Both the position numbers and the translations under genes were made by a program. From assembly GCA_016708315.1 (NCBI GenBank), contig JADJGC010000008.1, forward strand, positions 1 through 64,000: 64,000 bases of DNA, read 5' to 3'. This DNA is from a bacterium. GTDB taxonomy: Bacteria > Zixibacteria > MSB-5A5 > CAIYYT01. A model generated the notes under the pieces. It was not told the origin of the DNA and did not search any database. It worked only from the letters and a program-made list of their open reading frames with translations. This document shows, piece by piece, positions 62,044 to 64,000 of the stretch. The stretch's first letter is position 1. Each line of letters begins with the position of its first letter.

Positions 62044-62520
62044 CTAGGCGAATTGCAGGAGGGCTTTTCGGATGCGTTCCGGCTCACTCAGGACGACGAT
62101 TGGAAAGGGAGGCTTACGACTGGCGAGCTTCTGCCAGATGGCGGTTGGGCCTTCTCCGTCATACTGGTTGCAACCGCAAAGCACGAGCAAGGTTTCGCTG
62201 GCTTTGATCGGCACGAGGAAATGCTTGAAGCAGATCGCCTTGATTTCCTGGTTGGCGCGCAGGTGCGGCGCGAGTTCCGGCAGGGGCCAATAGGAGATTC
62301 GGCTGGTTTTGAGAACGTGATAGAAGATGGCTTCGGCGCGTGCCGGCGTTCCGGCCAGTTCCATGCAGAACAACAGCATCGGTGTGATGGGGCGTTGCGC
62401 CGCCGCGTCCTGTTGTGTCCTGTGGTCGTACTCGGACGCCAATGTTTCTTTGGTGGCCTCGGTCGCCAGATTGAAGCAGGCAATCAATTCCATGAATTGT
62501 TTGCGCGATGGTGTGTTCAT
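62044..62520 (-). CDS. Second small GspE N-domain-like protein
   Basis: 158 residues. The middle (ISYWPLPELAPHLRANQEI, KHFLVPIKASETLLVLCG) again recalls the N-domain of secretion ATPases, more diverged than its neighbour. No ATPase motifs. An AAGGA ribosome site lies nine bases upstream of the ATG. It ends in TAG, which is followed one codon later by TGA (GCC TAG CGA TGA), so read-through would change little; the next gene starts two bases after the TAG. Family call is tentative. Confidence 0.5.
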   Translation of the reverse strand: MNTPSRKQFMELIACFNLATEATKETLASEYDHRTQQDAAAQRPITPMLLFCMELAGTPARAEAIFYHVLKTSRISYWPLPELAPHLRANQEIKAICFKHFLVPIKASETLLVLCGCNQYDGEGPTAIWQKLASRKPPFPIVVLSEPERIRKALLQFA

Positions 62521-62605
62521 CTTGCGTAATCCTTAAACGTAACGCTCCAACAGCCATTTTCGGAGTTGGCCTCGCTTGGTCCGACAGCGTTGTGGTCGCC
62601 TCCTT

Positions 62606-63760
62606 TCATTCCAGGGCCTTCAAGGCAGCAGCGACTTCCTCATGGATTTCTCCTTTCCGTGCGAGCTCATCCAGGCAGCTGTTCCAATCGATGCCTCCTC
62701 CGGCGCTGATCAGCTCCCGAATTCTCACGGGCGGCACACTTTGGTTGTTGAGATGATAGAGCAGTTGCGCGAGGTCCTTGGTTCGGAATAGCACTTCGTA
62801 ACCCAGGACCCGCCGTGGGTCCTGCTCCGTTGCGTTCCTGGCTGGGATCAGGTTTTGCGCGACGATACACAGAAGGTTGTTGGCAAGCATCTGCGCCACC
62901 AAACGAGAATCGGTTCCGGCCTGGGCCAGAATGCGATCAATGGCCTGGTACGCGGAGGACGCGTGCATGGTGCCGATGATCAAATGGCCGGTTTCGGCGG
63001 CGGTGATGACCGTGCGCATGGTTTCCGCATCGCGGATTTCGCCAATGGCAATGACCTCCGGTTTCATGCGCAGCGCATCCATCAGCCCTTTGGAATAACT
63101 GGCGCAGTCGACCCCAACGCTGCGCTGAGTCACCATCGAGTAGGCGGACTGCTGCTTGTGCAAACGGGGAGCAAACAGAAACTCGACCGGATCCTCAAGC
63201 GTCACCACGTGGTAGGGGTTCGCGTCGATCAGATGCTGGATGACGGCAGCCAAAGTGGTGGACTTGCCGGCGCCGGTGGGGCCGGTGATCAGGATCAGTC
63301 CCTTGGTTTGTTGCAGCGTCTGGACGAGTTTGTCGTAGTGTTTTTGCTGGAGACCAAGCTTGTCCAGGTCAAGCAGGTTTCGATCAAGCACCCGGACGGT
63401 CAACTACGGCCCGCTCAAGGTGCTGACCAGGATGGCGCGGTAGCGGCATTCTCTTTGGATCTGGTCGAGCGCCGAGGAGAGGGTGCCGGAGAAATGATAT
63501 GACTCCTTGTTGGCAATACAGTTCCTGGCTTCTTCAAAGCGTGAATTGAGCAGGAACTGGAGGACCACGTCCATTTTGTCCTGGTCGATCACGGGCGCTC
63601 CAGTCACTTCGGTGAAAAAGCCCTGGCGGCGGATAAACGGTTTGCGGCCCAGGGCGATGTAGTAGTCGTTGACGTCCGACGTGATGACCAGATTGAGGAT
63701 GCCGCGGGCCTGGTCTGCGGCCTGATCCACCTCAAGGTTTCTGGGGAGCATGGTGATCAT
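62606..63760 (-). CDS. Second PilT-type ATPase, interrupted by one in-frame TAG
   Basis: The ATPase part has Walker A ILITGPTGAGKSTTLAAV, Asp box VTLEDPVEF, Walker B VIAIGEIRDAETMRTV and His box IIGTMHASSAYQAI. A TAG (63404-63406, codon 119 from ATG 63760) stands between this and an N-terminal part in the same frame (NLVITSDVNDYYIALG..., CRYRAILVSTLSGP). The two together equal a normal PilT of about 384 residues; the first PilT here has KRYRFNFYRVLDPEA at the matching place. No ribosome site precedes the TTG right after the TAG, so re-initiation is unlikely to make an active ATPase. Start could also be 63751 or 63790; the first overlaps the previous gene least. Confidence 0.75.
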
Positions 63761-63992
63761 GGTTGTGGTTTGCAGGTGCGGGCTTGCCAACGGGTGTCGC
63801 TGTCTTGGGTTTCTCCACCAGGATCGGGATGCCTACAACCGTGGTGCGTCCGTCCGCCAGGTACACCGTTACTCGCTTGTGGCCGATCGCGACCAGATCC
63901 ATGCTGCGTTTCTTCCCGTCCCACAGTTTGACGGGCTCGGCCCGCACGATGGGCGCAGCCAAAAGCACAGCGAGGCAGATCAGAGTTTTCAT
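63732..63992 (-). CDS. Small exported protein with His-rich tail, 86 residues
   Basis: MKTLICLAVLLAAPIVRA is a typical signal peptide. The mature part (EPVKLWDGKKRSMDLVAIG, VTVYLADGRTTVVGIPIL) is a small beta-rich domain, and the end NHNHDHHAPQKP could bind metal. Family not recognised. Only eight bases of upstream sequence are in the window. It overlaps the start of the second PilT gene by about 29 bases, so the two are probably coupled. Confidence 0.6.
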   Translation of the reverse strand: MKTLICLAVLLAAPIVRAEPVKLWDGKKRSMDLVAIGHKRVTVYLADGRTTVVGIPILVEKPKTATPVGKPAPANHNHDHHAPQKP

Positions 63993-64000
63993 AATTCGTT

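Noticed and set aside
26056..63992. Plain reassignment of TAG to glutamine across the whole genome
   Set aside because: TAG is the sensible terminal stop of the MoxR, coiled-coil, PilP-like and N-domain-like genes, and the giant genes contain no TAG despite many Gln codons.

Overview
The window is GC-rich and almost entirely coding. About 36 genes are supported, nearly all on the minus strand; only two pseudopilin genes (42.1-42.9 kb) and one Toprim-like gene (50.0-51.4 kb) are on the plus strand. Giant secreted proteins built from PPC-like and chitobiase-C-terminal-like modules, together with a PilM/N/O/secretin set, fit the Verrucomicrobiota/PVC group. That placement is inference from protein style, not from a marker gene. 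I found no rRNA, tRNA, CRISPR array, transposase, integrase, capsid, portal or terminase gene.

Layout. (1) 1-26.0 kb: two adjacent giant repeat proteins, one cut off by the window edge and one complete at 7,558 residues. (2) 26.1-41.9 kb: a replication and repair block with a Toprim-domain protein, two unknowns, an ATP-dependent DNA ligase, a 5'-3' flap exonuclease, an unknown, a MoxR-type AAA ATPase, a DnaN sliding clamp, a large SNF2/SF2-type helicase with an inserted Cys cluster, an HExxH protein and a VWA protein. (3) 42.0-49.9 kb: two pseudopilins, a sigma-70 factor, a membrane coiled-coil protein, a secretin and a GspE/PilB-type ATPase. (4) 49.96-57.2 kb: a second Toprim-like protein, four small unknown genes and SbcC/SbcD. 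(5) 57.3-64 kb: PilP/O/N/M-like proteins, two PilT-like ATPases, two free-standing proteins resembling the N domain of GspE, and a small exported protein.

Reading these together, the region looks like part of a large replicon or island that carries its own DNA-handling set (clamp, ligase, flap nuclease, helicase, SbcCD, Toprim proteins), its own sigma factor, a type IV pilus/type II secretion-like machine, and giant exported proteins as possible cargo or surface product. The pairing is inferred from gene order only.

Two sequence-level oddities run through the window. Four genes (secretion ATPase, PilT-like ATPase, Toprim-like protein, SbcC) carry one in-frame TAG, with convincing protein sequence continuing beyond it in the same frame; Gln (CAG to TAG) would fit each site. 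TAG also ends at least four other genes, so a simple whole-genome reassignment is not supported. In addition, four genes (flap exonuclease, helicase, secretin, SbcC) can only be read through with a -1 frame change. Assembly error, decay and recoding all remain possible. Finally, a TANAAT box, often as CCTANAATGG, sits just upstream of about a dozen starts; in three cases the ATG follows it by exactly six bases, as in leaderless promoters.
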